Shown in pieces: positions 47,700 through 57,639 of a stretch of 64,000 bases of DNA; the stretch's first letter is position 1; every line of letters begins with the position of its first letter. Position numbers and translations under genes: made by a program. The stretch is taken from the NCBI RefSeq assembly GCF_014356525.2, contig NC_052505.1:23705432-23769431 (forward strand), given 5' to 3'. Source of the DNA: Nilaparvata lugens. Lineage: Eukaryota > Arthropoda > Insecta > Hemiptera > Delphacidae. The notes under the pieces are model-generated. The model saw only the letters and a program-made list of their open reading frames with translations, did not search any database and was not told the origin of the DNA.

Positions 47700-47776
47700 C
47701 TTCAATCCGTCACCATTAGTTAAATGGGATGCATTCATATTATTTATTAGGAATACTGACAGTATATCCCACTGCA
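47700..47776. repeat. Palindromic MITE family P, partial copy
   Basis: TTAAATGGGATGCATTCATA, then TTATTTATTAGGAATACTGA and CAG; the left inner arm is reduced to CCGTCACCATTAG. Confidence 0.6.
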
Positions 47777-47860
47777 GTATTAGAATACTGCAACTGTGAA
47801 TATGCCACTATACTATAGTAGATCCTATTTACCGATTTTGCGAGACTTTTTTGCGACTTT

Positions 47861-47940
47861 TCCCCCCCTCCCCCCTCCCCCCGCACCCATCCTACCTTCC
47901 CCGCACCTCCCCCGCTCCTGCGGCACCTCCCCCGCCCCTT
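47861..47940 (-). other. C-rich tract, G-quadruplex-forming on the minus strand
   Basis: Runs of 5-7 C separated by single T or short spacers (CCCCCCCTCCCCCCTCCCCC) in an AT-rich neighbourhood. On the minus strand these are at least four adjacent G-runs, meeting the usual G4 pattern. Confidence 0.75.
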
Positions 47941-48029
47941 AGAAGCACTTTTTAAATCTACGTGTACTAATTTGCAGATTTATCTTGATCGAAAGCAATC
48001 AATTTTGTGATGATCATAATGATTATTAA

Positions 48030-48489
48030 CCTTCCGGTAGTCGCGCCCTACTCAATCACACGAGCAGTCGCGTGTTGTACTTTTTACAACATCCAATTAT
48101 CCAAGTGTTATGTACTCTGTTTACTGTTGAAACATGTTAATTAATTGTATAATTACTCTTTTCATGTATTGGATTATTTTACACCTATGAACATTTGGAT
48201 GATTACAATTTCATAGCCCAATAAGGTACACCAAGCAATGCCATCAATTCTGTGTTATTGGTTCGTTTAGCCCCGTATACAATCTTTCCCTATCTTATAA
48301 ACTGTCGCGACTAAATGGCACCTAAAGACTGAACCATTGCTCGGTTGATACTGCAATTCAGTGGAGTGATGGGGAGAAAGTTTTGGAATGCACAGGTGAC
48401 TCATTCACTGACTCCACCCTATCCAATAGTTTTGTGCAGCAAAAAACTGATACTGTTGTACTTTTTACAACAGCGCGACTGCCGGAAGG
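48030..48489. mobile_element. piggyBac-like non-autonomous element
   Basis: The left end CCTTCCGGTAGTCGCG follows TTAA (48,026-48,029); the right end is its complement with one change (CCTTCCGGCAGTCGCG on the minus strand) and is followed by TTGA (48,490-48,493), one base from TTAA. TTAA target duplications are the signature of piggyBac. Near both ends lies the same hairpin word GTTGTACTTTTTACAAC (48,074 and 48,455). There is no transposase frame in 460 bp. Confidence 0.65.
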
Positions 48490-48669
48490 TTGATTCTATC
48501 ATGGGAGAAGTATTGAGTTTCACTAAGAATAATTAAATATTATATGGCCTACCTTGTCCCTATCTTGTGGAATTTCCTTGATAACATTTACTCTTTCGAG
48601 AAAAAGTGAATTATCATTACCTGATTATCATCAACACTCTGAATAATAATTAACATTAGCCTGTGATGA

Positions 48670-48761
48670 AATTCACGTTAAAGATCCAGCATTCCTTTAT
48701 AACAGTCTCAATACTTTCCATGAAACCAATACTGCTGACAGTTTATCTCCCTGTAGTAAAG
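48670..48761. repeat. Palindromic MITE family P copy
   Basis: GAAATTCACGTTAAAGATCC, AGCATTCCTTTATAACAGTC, then AATACTTTCCATGAAACCAA and ACTGCTGACAGTTTATC. Moderately decayed. Confidence 0.65.
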
Positions 48762-48837
48762 CTTCATCCAAATAGTGCAATACATTCCACGAAAACTCCA
48801 CAAAAAGTGTTGAAGTAATATGACATTTGGAGATTTA

Positions 48838-49025
48838 GGCTCAACTCACACTTACGCGACTCTGATCGAGAAGAGACTCGACTCTAGTCGAGAGCATGTG
48901 TTTTCAGATGGTGTCAGTCGCGGAGACTAGAATCGACTGGTCTGAGTGTCACCATTTGGAAACACATGCTCTCGACTAGAATCGAGTCTCTTCTCGATCA
49001 GAGTCGCGTAAGTGTGAGTTGAGCC
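48838..49025. mobile_element. PIF/Harbinger-like hairpin MITE
   Basis: Arms of 76 bp (48,838-48,913 and 48,950-49,025) pair at about 73 positions, starting GGCTCAACTCACACTTACGC at the left. TTA flanks both sides (48,835-48,837 and 49,026-49,028), the 3-bp TWA target duplication typical of PIF/Harbinger. A 36-bp spacer separates the arms. Non-coding. Confidence 0.78.
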
Positions 49026-49350
49026 TTAGAGTAAAATATACAATTAGTTTCATCTAAAAGAATTTTCAAATTATCTTTTATTTTGGAAAGCATCACAGAA
49101 AAAAACATGTCTATAGTTCCTCAAAATTCTGACCGATTTCCATGATCCATTATTCCAAATAATGCTCTATCAATCGACCCCAGAACATTGAGAAACAATC
49201 ATATCAAACTCAATAGTCTCCGGTTGCAAGTGTGAATTATTTACGGTACACCTTATCATAAAATATGGTGCCTCGGGTCCTGAAAAATTCTAAGCTGGAT
49301 GATTTAGGGTCCTCGTGCTGGATTTTTTATCAAACTGCACTCTCAAACCT

Positions 49351-49450
49351 TTAGTAAGATCCACTTCAAACTGTCAGCTTTAGATAGATGAGAAGCAAAC
49401 ATGATATATATGAGGATAGCTGACGGTTTGAACTGACTCTGACTGTGGGT
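49351..49450. repeat. Palindromic MITE family P copy
   Basis: AGTAAGATCCACTTCAAACT then GTCAGCTTTAGATAGATGAG, AGCAAACATGATATATATGA and GGATAGCTGACGGTTTGAAC. Orientation is opposite to the 14.8-kb copy. Confidence 0.7.
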
Positions 49451-49978
49451 CCCCCACACATAAAGCAAGCAAGTAGCTTTCATCGCCTCAATAAACAACA
49501 AGCTATGCCAGATGCAGATGCAGCTACAGTCACATTATACCATATTTTTCTTGATAAAATGGTGACGCTCGTTCCAAGCACAGAGACTAGATAACAGAGT
49601 ACATAACTGGCCAATATTGTTTATTTCAGAGTTTTATCGCTTTATCTGGAGTTGATTATTTGATCAAACCAATCCGCATTAAGGAAAATTAGTTCTTTAA
49701 TATCTCACAGATATAACAGAGAGTCATTTTCTGTATTTCAAATAATTTAATTATTGCCAGTATTATTCTGATTAAATCATTATCTAGAACCTTCAGACGT
49801 CCAGACACAAGAATAGTGGCTAGGCATATGAATATAAGTATGATACAGGCCTATTACTGTAATGTACAATATCTATACTCTAGCCTTGGTTTAGAGCTAG
49901 ATTCTAGAGTATGAAACAGCGAGGATTCTATTTGTAATTCAGTCAAAATAATAGCTTCTATAATAGTTTTACCATCCC
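49451..49978. other. Non-coding spacer
   Basis: AT-rich; no gene recognised. Confidence 0.4.
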
Positions 49979-50182
49979 TGGTTTCTTTCTTCTTCTTTTC
50001 CTTTTTCTTTCTCTCCTTCTTTTTCTTCTTCTTTTTCTTCTCTTCTTTTTCTTCTTCTTCTTCTTCTTCTTCTTCTTCTTCTTCTTCTTCTTCTTCTTCT
50101 TCTTCTTCTTCTTCTTCTTCTTCTTCTTCTTCTTCTTCTTCTTCTTTTTCTTCTTATTCTTATGCTTCAATTTCCTTTTCTT
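49979..50182. repeat. Polypyrimidine tract with (CTT)n
   Basis: Pure TTC triplets at about 50,050-50,144 inside a longer CT-only stretch. The minus-strand poly-Lys frame is an artefact. Confidence 0.97.
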
Positions 50183-51815
50183 TTAGGGCTGAGTAGTCTT
50201 TTCATTTAAATAATTCTATCCTAGTAGTCCATAAAATTAAAATATGTAAATTTTGGATGCTCCTGATTCCTCAATATCTGCTCTCTAATATCTGACCCTC
50301 TCTGACACTTCCTCCCTTATTTTTCCCTGCCATCATTTTCTTCCTCCCGTATCCTTTCTCATTTCTCTACCTTCTCACTCTCTTCCTCCCTATCTGTTGA
50401 AATTGATGCTATTCTGAGCTATCAATACTTTTCTAATATTTCAATAATAACTATCAACAATATGAGATTCCATAGTGGAAGAATTCTAATAAAGGTATAA
50501 TTATTTTCCCTTCTTTTTCTCATCCATTAGTGAATTTTCTAATCGATTGATCGATACATGATAGTGCATTAATCACATTTACACCTTACTCCAATTAGTT
50601 GACTCCTGATTCTCTGAATCCCAGCTTAAAGCACCAAGTTTGTTACTACATCGCACCAATAGCTGAGAAGGAATAATCAAATTATTCTTCCGTTGGGTGC
50701 CTTCCAAGTTCAACTTTCAAAAAGTTCGCCTCAAGAAAGTATCCTCAATGAGCAATAAATTACTTGCTTCCACAAGGAAACCTGAGAGCTCCATTCTCAC
50801 ACTTTTCTGGCTCTGCGAGAACTTCACTTGAAAAGATTTTCAACAGAAATTTCCACCTGAATAAAACATCATAGGTAACTTCTGTCCAATTAAGCTCAGC
50901 GTGAACCACAAAATTAGGTTACGATCACTCGTTCAAGTTAATCCACTCAATAAATTACTCGCTAAAGTGGTTTGGCTGGCTTAATTCAAAATTTCATTCA
51001 TCAGGTACTTGGCAAACGACAATAGAGTACAGGGAAATTGGCCAACATGATTGCCGAAACTGTACAATTCCTATGGAACCTTTCCCTCCAATCCTGAATA
51101 TAAATATTCAGGTCTGTATACGAAATAGATCCTTAAAGACTTTCTTCGCAAAGAGCGCTTTAAGAACTAATCAGAAGTATTAAATTGGAGATAAATAATC
51201 TACAACAATACTCACATATTCAACCAGATTCCATAAAAAGAGAGCAACATATTGCATTATTGAATTTACTAGATACGCATCAATTAACAGTTTGGTGTAA
51301 CACCATAATAGTAGTTCATTCAAGTTATTATGAAGTTGACTACTTTGTTATCAACTTTGAAATAAAAACTTTCCAGATCTTTGAATAATAATCCGAATCC
51401 GTACAAAGCGCTGAGAAAATAGGTGATGAAAGATTAGCATTCAAGTTGTTCAAAAATTTGGAATTCAATACACAATGTAAAATAACTTCAAGCACTCCTC
51501 CATCATACAAAACTATATTAGAGAATCATGTTATTAGCAACAGTTTCGTATATAGCTCACTGGATATGCATAATATTTCCAGCAATATTAAATAGCTGTA
51601 TTATCCACAGGAACATTATATAACAAGTAAAAATTGAGAAAAATCAAAATAGGTTAAGATATATTCGATGGAGAGTTTCACATCGGGTTGTCAGAAAAAT
51701 GTATGAAGAAATAAAAAAACAATTTTCAAAAAATGAAGGAATATTTCGAGGAAATTTCACAAAATAACACCTCAATGAATAGAAGTGGAGAAGCTTGTGA
51801 ATCATATATTCTTTC
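50183..51815. other. Non-coding spacer
   Basis: Pyrimidine-rich at first (50,270-50,400), then AT-rich. No gene recognised. Confidence 0.4.
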
Positions 51816-51905
51816 TATGATGAAATTCACTTTAAACAGTCAAAATTCCTTATGAATACATCGACACTTCCCACTCAAGCAATAGTAAAATCTTTACTAT
51901 AGTAT
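51816..51905. repeat. Palindromic MITE family P copy, decayed
   Basis: GAAATTCACTTTAAACAGTC, AAAATTCCTTATGAATACAT, CGACACTTCCCACTCAAGCA and CTTTACTATAGTATAG. The right inner arm is largely lost. Confidence 0.6.
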
Positions 51906-52392
51906 AGATGCAATAATGAGATTGGATAGTGAATAGATGCGGTTTTGGACGGTGGCAATGTATCATCAGAGGAACACAACAATAACTACTAATAAAGGTT
52001 GTTGTCATAAATAGATTAACTGCTTTTTGTTATAGATTAATTATTGAGACCTTCCAAAACGAAAATCGTTTTTACAAATAGATGGACCAACATTAATCAA
52101 TTCAAATAGAGTGATGAATACACAAACTAATCTGATTGACGAAATAAATTATTGAAATATCTTGCTCAGCCAAATGAAACATAGCCAACGGTACTGCAAT
52201 GAGAATCGTGATATAAATAGAGTGAATATACATGAATATATTATTGTAAAGATTTGTATAATTGGAAATATTGTGAAATGAATGATTCAGTTACAGACTT
52301 ATTTTGGGATATACAAAAGCATTTCCAATAAATTGTAGAGCATTGAACCAAATTTTGAAGAGAATCACTTGCAAGTTGCAACTAAAATATAG
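51906..52392. other. Non-coding spacer
   Basis: AT-rich; nothing recognised. Confidence 0.4.
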
Positions 52393-52519
52393 TTGAAAAA
52401 ACAGTTTTATTCTTGTCACATCAACATTTTATGAGTATCTCTACCATATATTTGAGGTAGACCTCATGTATTACTCACACTTATGTGAATGTGACAAAAA
52501 TAAAACTGTGTTTTTTCAA
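52393..52519. mobile_element. Small inverted-repeat element (MITE-like)
   Basis: TTGAAAAAACAGTTTTATTC and TTGTCACAT at the left are mirrored at the right by the complement of TTGAAAAAACACAGTTTTAT and TTGTCACAT. Total 127 bp; no clear target duplication. Confidence 0.65.
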
Positions 52520-52796
52520 TCATGGAAAATATCCACAATATCAATTCTCATTCAAAACAAATTTCATTAAAATGTAGTTGTCCATTTGACCTCCTCAGGA
52601 CCAATTGTATTTTAGGACACGACAGTATCCATCAACATTTCAGTCGGTCTCTGGGCTTGGCACTCACAAGCTGTCAGCTACCCTGTGATCGGCACGTGGC
52701 CCAATATTCAATATTCATCGTTGATGTATTGAACTTGTACATCTCTGTGTAATGAAAGTACCGTGTTCATAGCCCGTGATTCATTAGCATATTGGT

Positions 52797-52890
52797 AAGC
52801 TTCACTACGTAATGTCAGTATCGGTGGAATGATAAACGTTAGTGCTATACATAAGAATCACTGACTGTTCAAATTGATTTCACTATGGTG
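52797..52890. repeat. Palindromic MITE family P copy (first of a pair)
   Basis: AGCTTCACTACGTAATGTCA, GTATCGGTGGAATGATAAAC, GTTAGTGCTATACATAAGAA and CACTGACTGTTCAAATTGAT, ending TTTCACTATGG. Confidence 0.6.
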
Positions 52891-52975
52891 TGATTCACTA
52901 ATTTCTGTCATCATTGGTGTTATGAGAATCTTTGGTTTTATTCATAAGGAATGCTGACTGTCAACCCAGCCTCGT
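52882..52975. repeat. Palindromic MITE family P copy (second of a pair)
   Basis: CTATGGTGTGATTCACTAAT, TTCTGTCATCATTGGTGTTA, then TATTCATAAGGAATGCTGAC and TGTCAA. It overlaps the shared CACTATGGTG end of the preceding copy, as does the pair at 35.1-35.3 kb. Confidence 0.6.
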
Positions 52976-53257
52976 GCAACGCGCTTCTCAATTGGCGAAA
53001 CTGTCCTCACAGGTCACAGTACACGGCATTCTAGTTGTCAGTCAGTGTCCAGCAAACATATCATTGCAATCGATGATCATTTCCAGCAAAACATGCTGGA
53101 TTCCAGATCACGAAACGAAATGATATTGCTGACGTCATGTCAGGGATTAGGAGACCGATACAGTATAAAAAATAAGGTGATTATTTGCAGTAGGTCTACT
53201 TATCTCTTTTCTGTTTAGAGAAACTTTTAATATAAATAGAAATACAAATCTCAGAAC

Positions 53258-53326
53258 CTTTTTTGAATTATTTATCACAACATGTTTCAGTTGTGAAACA
53301 TGTTGTGATAAAATAATTCAAAAAAG
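53258..53326. repeat. Long near-perfect hairpin
   Basis: CTTTTTTGAATTATTTATCA continuing to CAACATGTTTCA pairs with TGAAACATGTTGTGATAAAATAATTCAAAAAAG around a 4-base GTTG loop, a stem of about 32 bp with a single unpaired base. It may be the core of a MITE or a fold-back artefact. Confidence 0.8.
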
Positions 53327-53889
53327 TTAACCGAGCTTCATGGAACTGGGCATATGTGAATAACTCCAATAACATGAAATTACTATTCAATTTTTTTTTT
53401 AAATTGATGAATTCAACACAATATGTAAATAACTTTAAGCACTTCCTCATGGAAAACCGTATTAAAGAACAGGAGGTCTGGTGTAGCACACTTGTTGAAT
53501 AAACATATATGTTTTATATTTTTTTTCAAAAATCTCAAAGAACAGTATTTCACAGGAAATCAAGGACCAATTGAAGAAAAACAGCAAAGCACATTATTCA
53601 GTAAATTTAATATTATAATATGAAGGAGTAACAAAGCATTGTTCAAACAGTAAACTTGCTCTAGCAAGAAATTCTAGAAAATACTACCACAGGATAGGAG
53701 ATAAAATTGTGAAAATTCCAGTAAAATTAATAATCATTTCTATTTGGGAAAATATAGATCACAGTCTTGATATAGACAATATAGAATCCAAGTCTTCATA
53801 ATCATAATCTATAATCATCACTTCCATCAATCATAAAAATCTTTGGAGTAAGAACAATAAAAGGCAAAAGATATAATATAATTACACTA
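53327..53889. other. Non-coding spacer
   Basis: AT-rich; nothing recognised. Confidence 0.4.
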
Positions 53890-54642
53890 GCCGTTAGGCT
53901 CGCTTCGCTCACCATATCCGTCCAGCCAGAGGCAAAGCCCCCTGCACCCCCGACTGGATCGTCCAAAAATGAGATCAGCGGGCTCGCTTCGCTTGCCTGC
54001 ATGTAGACCTCAGCAGAACCTCTGTACCGAATTCTGGACCCCCGACTGGATTGTCCAAAAATGAGATCAGCGGGCTCGCTTCACTCGCCTGCATGTAGAC
54101 TTCAGCGGAATCTCTGTACCGAATTTGAACGTATTATGTCAATTTGATCTCGAAAAAACACCTGATATCATATCGGCGTATCTTTGGCAAACAAAATTCT
54201 TCCACCTCAGCTGAACATGACTGTGTACTGAATTTTTTTAAAAATATATTTCCATCAATATTATTGGAAAAGGTGAGTAAACGCAGAAAAGCTGAGAAAA
54301 CGCTTATTTTGGGCGTATCTTTGGCGTTATTTCAAATTCCTTCTAACACAACATTATTGCACCCCAGCTGAGCTTCTGTAGTAAATTTGAACATTTTCTG
54401 TTCATTTGTTCTCGATAAAGCTGAGAAAACGCTAAAAACCGCTGATTTTGGGCGTATCTTTGGAAATTTTTCCAAATCCGTTCTTATTGCGCCTCTAAAG
54501 AACATACTACTATTTGCGCCTTCTAACTGAACATACCTACCAAATTTGAACGTTTTTGTCCGGTAGATTTTTAGTTCTGCGAGTGAGTGAGTGAGTGAGT
54601 TAGTCAGTCAGTGAGTGAGTGCCATTTCGTTTATATATATAT

Positions 54643-54687
<45 letters not shown>

Positions 54688-54690
54688 GAG
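53890..54690 (+). repeat. Composite interspersed repeat with nested tandem arrays
   Basis: GC-richer than its flanks. First, a 92-bp unit is duplicated (CGACTGGATCGTCCAAAAAT at 53,951, near-identical at 54,043) with CGGGCTCGCTTCGCT words. Then a segment with GGGCGTATCTTTGG occurs three times about 137 bp apart (near 54,175, 54,312 and 54,449). It ends in (GAGT)n at 54,581-54,621 and (TA)n at 54,631-54,688. This is the structure of a mobile repeat with a variable-length microsatellite 3' end; the class is not identified. Confidence 0.65.
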
Positions 54691-55429
54691 ATAGATTCAC
54701 ATTATTATATAATAAATACTTCTTTATAATCATATTGAATAGATTCCTTGGAGGTCAACTCGAATTTGATGAAGTGGTTGCCACAGAATCCAGTGAACCA
54801 ATGACGTCACATCTTAAGAAACTGCAGAAGAGCTGTTGACACGTTATGGATTAATCACGCAGCCGGCATATGGCTCTGACGCATTTTCCTGATCGTCAAG
54901 CAAGTTACTTACTTTCGACAAACTTTGATGGAGTTCGCTTCCTCGAATTATATAGCCTAGCATCTTCTCGACTTTTGGTCAGATTTTTTCTTTCAAGACT
55001 CAATTTTTCAAATGTATTTCAAGTTGTGTTTTAGAGGATGGTTTGAATGAAGTGTGGTATGAGTGGATAAGTTTCATTCCAAAAGGATCTCAAAGAATGT
55101 TGATCATCACAAACTAGTATCGAAATAAACATGCCTCATCCCATTTTTCAATCGAAAGTGATCTGCTAGGCTATCTATAATTCACATTCAAGATTCAAAA
55201 ATGTCTTGAAAAACATTTCAAGATAAGATGTCAGAAAACATCTTATGGTTATACATCATTCATATCAATCATGAAGCATGTTAGGAAACTTTCAAAGTAG
55301 AAGGTACTTTGATTTTTCTTGACTCCCCCAAAACTATGATGCCAGGAATATCTTGATGTTTTTAGACGTCAATATCTCCCTTATTTGAAATTCACATGTA
55401 ATTTTATCAGTTTACTAAACAAATTAATT
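54691..55429. other. Non-coding spacer
   Basis: AT-rich; nothing recognised. Confidence 0.4.
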
Positions 55430-55437
55430 CATACACT

Positions 55438-56249
55438 CTAAGACCAGTTATAGAATAGACACGCCCCACACTGGAAGTCGATGAAGCCAACATCCACTAC
55501 CATATCGCCCCATCATGGCGTCAGCATCGTATAAAAAACTTTTCTGTGGAGTTTGTATACATTGTAGTTTGTTTTGTATGGATAATATTGGAAGGTTATA
55601 TCAAAATTACTTTCATTTAAATTATCTTTTTATAAATAAGATTTCTATTTTGCTATTATTTTGAAGAGAATTTGAAATAGAATACCCACCGAGCAACTTT
55701 ATTTCTGTTGTTTTGGAGTTCAGATTGGTGTATCACAGCTTTTTTAATTAGCTGCGATTTCAGATTTGTATGAACATAAAAATCTGATCCCAAAGCAAAG
55801 TTTTGAATCAAATTACGAAGAAAGATGTTTCATTGATGAATCCAATTAATATTACATGAAATTGATTATCTTATCAAGGAAATGGTCTAAACTAAATGAA
55901 TTAAACAAAATGCCTTAGTATGAATATAATAATAAAACATGTATATTTTGTACAGCATATAAGATGTCTGTTAATAGTTCCAACAGATAATTAGTAGTTT
56001 TTGTTTTCAAAATTGTATGATAATAAACTATTAGTAGCTGTCTCGTTTGTTCTCTTAGCACATTCTTAAAATATCACACTTTCAGGTCTCAACATAGAAA
56101 GATAAGATCTATCTAATTTACAAACTCTACAGAAAAGTTTTCTATACGAAGCTGACGTCACGATGGGGCGATATGGCAGTAGATGTCGGCTTCATCGACA
56201 TTCAGTATGAATATACAATGGGGCGTATCTATTCTATAACTGGTCTAAG
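55438..56249. mobile_element. hAT-like non-autonomous transposon (812 bp)
   Basis: CTAAGACCAGTTATAGAATA at the left and the complement of CTTAGACCAGTTATAGAATA at the right begin imperfect inverted repeats of roughly 120 bp, which also share CATATCGCCCCATC and AAAACTTTTCTGT. The octamer CATACACT lies directly outside both ends (55,430-55,437 and 56,250-56,257). An 8-bp duplication is the mark of hAT elements. No transposase frame is present. Confidence 0.8.
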
Positions 56250-56263
56250 CATACACTAAGTCC

Positions 56264-56414
56264 CCGTTGTACAAAGGCGTGTTGAATTTCAATCATGAAT
56301 GAATTTCACAAGAATTAATCAGAGAAGGGTTTTCCGATAAGATGGATTATCTGATTGATTCTCGTGACATTTAATTGGGATCAACTAATGTTAACAGACT
56401 TCTGTGCAACCGCG
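56264..56414. mobile_element. Decayed copy of the CCGGTTGCA palindromic MITE
   Basis: CCGTTGTACAAAGGCGTGTT at the left and CTTCTGTGCAACCGCG at the right, with inner AGAATTAATCAGAGAAGG and TCTGATTGATTCTCGTGA, follow the plan of the element at 20,006-20,152. It lies directly next to the hAT-like element. Confidence 0.65.
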
Positions 56415-56464
56415 TGATAGTGTTTTTGCTTAGGTGATCCCAACATCAGGTCTAGGCTAGTTGT

Positions 56465-56486
56465 ATGATGATGATGATGATGATTG

Positions 56487-56535
<49 letters not shown>
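56465..56535. repeat. (ATG)n microsatellite
   Basis: About 23 ATG/GAT triplets with one interruption; the poly-Met frame is an artefact. Confidence 0.97.
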
Positions 56536-56536
<1 letters not shown>

Positions 56537-57040
56537 GAATTGAATCGCTGCCATTATTTAAAACCTGAGATGATGAGAGATGGGTGGACCTTCTGCTTTA
56601 AAACGCTATTAACTAATAACGATATTGAGCGGAGTCAGTACCACAAGTGGGTCACCCTTCCAACGAGAGTAATAAGCAATAGACCAATCACGGAGCTAAC
56701 CGCTTCCCTGAAGCTGGTTTCCAAAATTGTAAATTTTCAAGAAATCCTCAAATCATTCCAGATTGCGTTCAAAAATGTTATTTAATTATTTTTAATCATC
56801 TTCATAACATTTCCGTTGTGTAAAGGAATACATCCAAAGATGGAGATGATGGTCGATTCTAAAATCTCAGTGTAGTATCATAGAATAAGAATCGGGAAAT
56901 TAGCCCTCTCTATGGTATGGGAGTATTAGCATCATTCATAGCTTCAATCTCCAATCATCAACATCATTAATATTGAAAATACTCGTAGTATGTGATCATA
57001 TGAATAAAACTCAACTGTCCAGACTTTCAAAGGCTTGACA
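56536..57040. other. Non-coding spacer
   Basis: No recognised domain in the + frame that runs out of the microsatellite; otherwise AT-rich. Confidence 0.4.
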
Positions 57041-57328
57041 TCATTTCCCCATTCTTCTCATTTCATATTCCTTGATTATTCGAAATCCTGACTGTTGTAT
57101 AAACCAAAATGATACTCTGTGTGCTCGATAAACGATATCATATTGTTTTCTCAGAAAATTTATCAACTCGTATTTGATTATGACGGAATAGAAACTGTAA
57201 ATCATCGCTTCACTGAATTGTTCTTCAGTTTTCATTTTTCCCATACCAAATAGCGCTCTGTATCCACTGAACCAATGCATATTAGTTGATATTAAAAATA
57301 TTTCAAACAGTTCCCAGAACTGAATCCA
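57041..57328 (-). CDS. Possible host exon, membrane-protein-like (95 codons)
   Basis: The minus strand shows a strong acceptor, TTCTCTTTTTGCGTATTTCAG, ending at 57,329. It is followed by 95 open codons and a TGA at 57,041. The peptide is rich in aromatic and hydrophobic residues (WIQFWELFEIFLIS, EAMIYSFYSVIIKYELINFL) and ends with a basic segment (IIKEYEMRRMGK). The alternation of hydrophobic helix and charged loop is reminiscent of insect odorant-receptor exons, but that is weak inference and no diagnostic motif is seen. No partner exon was found upstream, where transposons dominate. It could be a terminal exon, a relic or chance. Confidence 0.3.
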   Translation of the reverse strand, partial: WIQFWELFEIFLISTNMHWFSGYRALFGMGKMKTEEQFSEAMIYSFYSVIIKYELINFLRKQYDIVYRAHRVSFWFIQQSGFRIIKEYEMRRMGK

Positions 57329-57393
57329 CTGAAATACGCAAAAAGAGAAATTATTATCATACAACCTGCTCTTAAACAACATCCATCAAATGA

Positions 57394-57500
57394 TTTTTTT
57401 TTTTTTTTTTTTTGCTAGGTAATGGCCATATACCCTTCAGGCTTGTAAAACATGAATGATGGGGAGAATCAGGATTATTCAAAGAGATGAGAGCAGAGCT
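57394..57500 (-). repeat. Poly(A)-tailed retroposon end, minus strand
   Basis: A run of 20 T (57,394-57,413) follows, on the minus strand, GGGTATATGGCCATTACCTA and GC. A homopolymer A-tail after a defined sequence suggests a retroposed SINE or LINE 3' end; the far limit given is nominal. Confidence 0.4.
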
Positions 57501-57639
57501 CTAAATCTCGCTGAGAGAACAAATCTCTGAAAAGCAGCCTGATTGAAATTAAATTGAAACAATTCAAGATTAATTTTTGTTCATGTACAATGAAAAGTTG
57601 AATTCCTTACTAAAATAATTATGTACATTAAATAAAATA

